A stretch of DNA of 64,000 nucleotides, taken from Sphingomonas sp. LaA6.9. Its GTDB lineage: Bacteria; Pseudomonadota; Alphaproteobacteria; Sphingomonadales; Sphingomonadaceae. The DNA is taken from contig NZ_JAKVIO010000005.1 of NCBI RefSeq assembly GCF_022601895.1, positions 62,001 to 126,000 of the forward strand. Direction: 5' to 3'. The notes below the pieces were generated by a model that saw nothing but the letters and a program-made list of their open reading frames with translations, made no database searches and had not been told where the DNA came from. The first letter of the stretch is position 1, and every line of letters starts with the position of its first letter. The translations under genes were made by a program, and so were the position numbers. Shown in pieces: positions 62,073 to 64,000 of the stretch.

Positions 62073-64000
62073 ATGGCCTCATCCGCACCGACCACATCCG
62101 CCGTCGCCTCCGCGCGCGAAATCCTCACCCGCCTCCACGATGTGATGGCGGCGCGCACAGGAGCGCAGGCCAAGCTCAATCAGGTCGTCAACATCGTCGG
62201 CGAGGCGCTCGATAGCGAGGTCTGCTCGATCTATCTGCTGCGCGACGGCGTGCTCGAACTCTTCGCGACGCGCGGGCTGAAGCAGGAGGCCGTCCACGTC
62301 ACCAAGCTGGCATTCGGCGAGGGGCTGGTCGGCACGATCGCCGAGAATGTCGAGATGCTCAATCTCGACGAAGCGGCGAGCCATCCCGATTTCGCCTACA
62401 AGCCCGAAACCGGGGAAGAGCTGTTCCACAGTTTCGCAGGCGTGCCGATCGTGCGCCGCGAAGAGGCGGTGGGCGTGCTCTCGATCCAGCATGCCGAACC
62501 GCGCAAATATGACGACCTCGTCATCGAGGCGCTCCAGACCGTTGCGATGGTGCTCTCCGAACTGATCGCCAATGCCGGGCTGATCGACGAGAAGGCCGCC
62601 GCCGCAGGCCGCGTCCACAATACCGATCCCGTGCGGTTGACGGGCCTCAAGCTCGTCGACGGAATGGCGCGCGGCTTTGCGGTCTATCACCAGCCGCGCA
62701 TCACCATCGAGCATACCGTCGCCGAGGATGTTGAGGCGGAGCGGCACAGGGTCTATTCGGCCTTCGACAAGATGCGCGAGCAGATCGACCGCATGGCGAG
62801 CCAGGCCGAGTTTGGCGGCGGCGAGCACCAGGAGGTGCTCGAGATGTACAAGATGTTCGCCTATGACGAGGGCTGGTCGCGCCGCATCAACGAGGCGATC
62901 GACAGCGGCCTCACCGCCGAGGCGGCGATCGAGCGCGTCCAGCAGCGCACCCGCATGCGCATGCGCCAGATCGACGATCCGCTGCTCGCCGACCGGATGC
63001 ACGATCTGGAGGATCTCTCCAACCGGCTGTTGCGCATCGTCTCGGGACAGCTCGGCTCGGCCGCGCAGCTCGGGCTTCGTCAGGACACGATCCTGATCGC
63101 GCGCAACCTCGGCCCCGCCGAGCTGCTCGAATATGATCGCCGCCGTCTGAAAGGCGTGATCCTCGAGGAAGGCTCGCTGACCGCGCACGTCATCATCGTC
63201 GCGCGCGCGATGGGCGTCCCCGTGCTGGGCCGGGTCACCAATGTCCGTCGCACGATCGGCGAGGGCGACCTCATCCTGCTCGATGCGAGCCAGAGCGCGG
63301 TCTTCGTGCGCCCCTCTCCGTCGATGGAAGAGGCCTTCGAGGCCAAGCTCGACGTCAGCCAGAAGCGCCGCGCCGCCTTTGCCGCGCTGCGCACCGAACC
63401 TTCGGTTACGAAGGACGGCACGCATATCGCGTTGATGGTCAATGCGGGGCTGCGCGACGATGTCGCAGCGCTCGACACCACGGGCGCCGAGGGCATCGGG
63501 CTGTTTCGTACCGAATTCCAGTTCCTGGTTTCCGCCACCCTGCCGCAGCGCGAACGCCAGCAGCGACTCTACCGCGACGTGCTTGAGGCCGCGGGCGAGC
63601 GCCCCGTCATCTTCCGCACCGTCGACATTGGGGGCGACAAGGCGCTGCCCTATATGCGCCATGATGGCGAGCATGAGGAGAATCCCGCGATGGGCTGGCG
63701 CGCACTGCGCGTCGCGCTCGATCGCAACGGGCTGATGAAGGCGCAGGCGCGCGCACTCATCGAGGCCGGCGCGGGGCGGACGCTCCACATCATGTTCCCG
63801 ATGGTCTCCGAGCCGTGGGAGTTCGACGAAGCCAAGGCGCTGTTCGAGGCGCAGCGCGACTGGGTCTCCTCGCGCGGGCGGATGCTGCCGAATGCGATCC
63901 GCTACGGCGCGATGCTCGAAGTGCCCGCGCTCGCCGAAAGTCTCGATATCCTGCTGCCAAAGATCGACTTCCTGTCGATCGGCACCAATGATCTGACCCA
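62073..64000 (+). CDS. ptsP: Phosphoenolpyruvate-protein phosphotransferase, nitrogen-PTS type (3' end outside window)
   Basis: The frame runs open to the last base (642 codons visible, two bases over). An N-terminal GAF domain (residues ~12-165: SEVCSIYLLRDGVLELFATR, LVGTIAENVEML) is the NPr/EI-Ntr mark. The EI part has the PEP-utiliser N-domain with the swivelling phosphohistidine at His372 (SLTAHVIIVARAMGVP) and the PEP-binding TIM barrel (GIGLFRTEFQF, IFRTVDIGGDKALPYM, SIGTNDLT). It starts the PTS-Ntr phosphorelay in regulation of nitrogen and potassium homeostasis. The C-terminal end is missing. Confidence 0.95.
   Translation, partial: MASSAPTTSAVASAREILTRLHDVMAARTGAQAKLNQVVNIVGEALDSEVCSIYLLRDGVLELFATRGLKQEAVHVTKLAFGEGLVGTIAENVEMLNLDEAASHPDFAYKPETGEELFHSFAGVPIVRREEAVGVLSIQHAEPRKYDDLVIEALQTVAMVLSELIANAGLIDEKAAAAGRVHNTDPVRLTGLKLVDGMARGFAVYHQPRITIEHTVAEDVEAERHRVYSAFDKMREQIDRMASQAEFGGGEHQEVLEMYKMFAYDEGWSRRINEAIDSGLTAEAAIERVQQRTRMRMRQIDDPLLADRMHDLEDLSNRLLRIVSGQLGSAAQLGLRQDTILIARNLGPAELLEYDRRRLKGVILEEGSLTAHVIIVARAMGVPVLGRVTNVRRTIGEGDLILLDASQSAVFVRPSPSMEEAFEAKLDVSQKRRAAFAALRTEPSVTKDGTHIALMVNAGLRDDVAALDTTGAEGIGLFRTEFQFLVSATLPQRERQQRLYRDVLEAAGERPVIFRTVDIGGDKALPYMRHDGEHEENPAMGWRALRVALDRNGLMKAQARALIEAGAGRTLHIMFPMVSEPWEFDEAKALFEAQRDWVSSRGRMLPNAIRYGAMLEVPALAESLDILLPKIDFLSIGTNDLT

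Noticed and set aside
62079-63788. 569-codon minus-strand frame opposite ptsP
   Set aside because: ptsP has full motifs on the plus strand; the antisense product is composition-driven.

Overview
The window is GC-rich, densely packed alphaproteobacterial DNA, most likely chromosomal, from the Sphingomonadales (Sphingopyxis/Sphingomonas type). This rests on gene content: fzlA, a complex I NDUFA9-like protein, an Lrp-type regulator divergent from a PutA without its own DNA-binding domain, ptsP with an N-terminal GAF domain, and the CTGAGCCTGTCGAAG inverted repeat common in sphingomonads. The genus is an inference; there is no rRNA here. All calls come from reading the sequence, with no database search.

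Left part (1-12.4 kb). The window opens in the 3' end of an IS30-family transposase gene. Short accessory operons with divergent regulators follow: SDR + SnoaL-like with a LysR; a Tat-exported M20 hydrolase with a LysR; an SDR / DUF6130 / alpha-beta hydrolase / unknown operon; and a MocR-type regulator facing cupin, AhpD-like, msrB and msrA genes, which looks like a redox-repair unit. At 12.4-16.7 kb an Lrp/AsnC regulator (PutR-like) faces putA.

Accessory minus-strand run (16.7-28.5 kb). Seven co-directional genes run, in transcription order, NodT lipoprotein, HlyD adaptor and DUF2955 membrane protein (an export system), then a SLOG-like + four-helix membrane protein, a CruF/DUF422-like carotenoid hydratase homologue and a 1017-residue desaturase-type flavoprotein fused to an acetoacetate-decarboxylase-like domain, and finally a TIR + TolB-like + TPR protein. 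A TIR protein near a SLOG/4TM protein recalls nucleotide-signal defence systems, but here the two flank lipid or carotenoid enzymes. This is one of the two most unusual parts of the window.

28.5-34.6 kb: soluble transhydrogenase (sthA), a DUF4239 membrane protein, a patatin-like lipoprotein, a small ion channel and an AI-2E family membrane protein.

Genomic island (about 34.69-47.62 kb). A tRNA-Leu(CAG) gene, a frameshifted integrase remnant beside its 3' end, a 27/30-matching direct repeat of the tRNA end 12.9 kb away, and ATACCC-type arm repeats at both ends outline an integrated element. Its cargo is a surface and signalling module: a LytS-like histidine kinase, a LytTR response regulator, two paralogous small secreted two-cysteine proteins, a 2382-residue autotransporter, a small exported protein and a DUF3168-like gene.

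Right part (47.8-64 kb) is core chromosome: NDUFA9-like protein, uppP, gltD / DUF2059 / gltB, a small secreted protein, fzlA, an exported RidA-like protein, ubiG facing lysC, a nitronate-monooxygenase-type flavoprotein, and ptsP, which runs off the window end.
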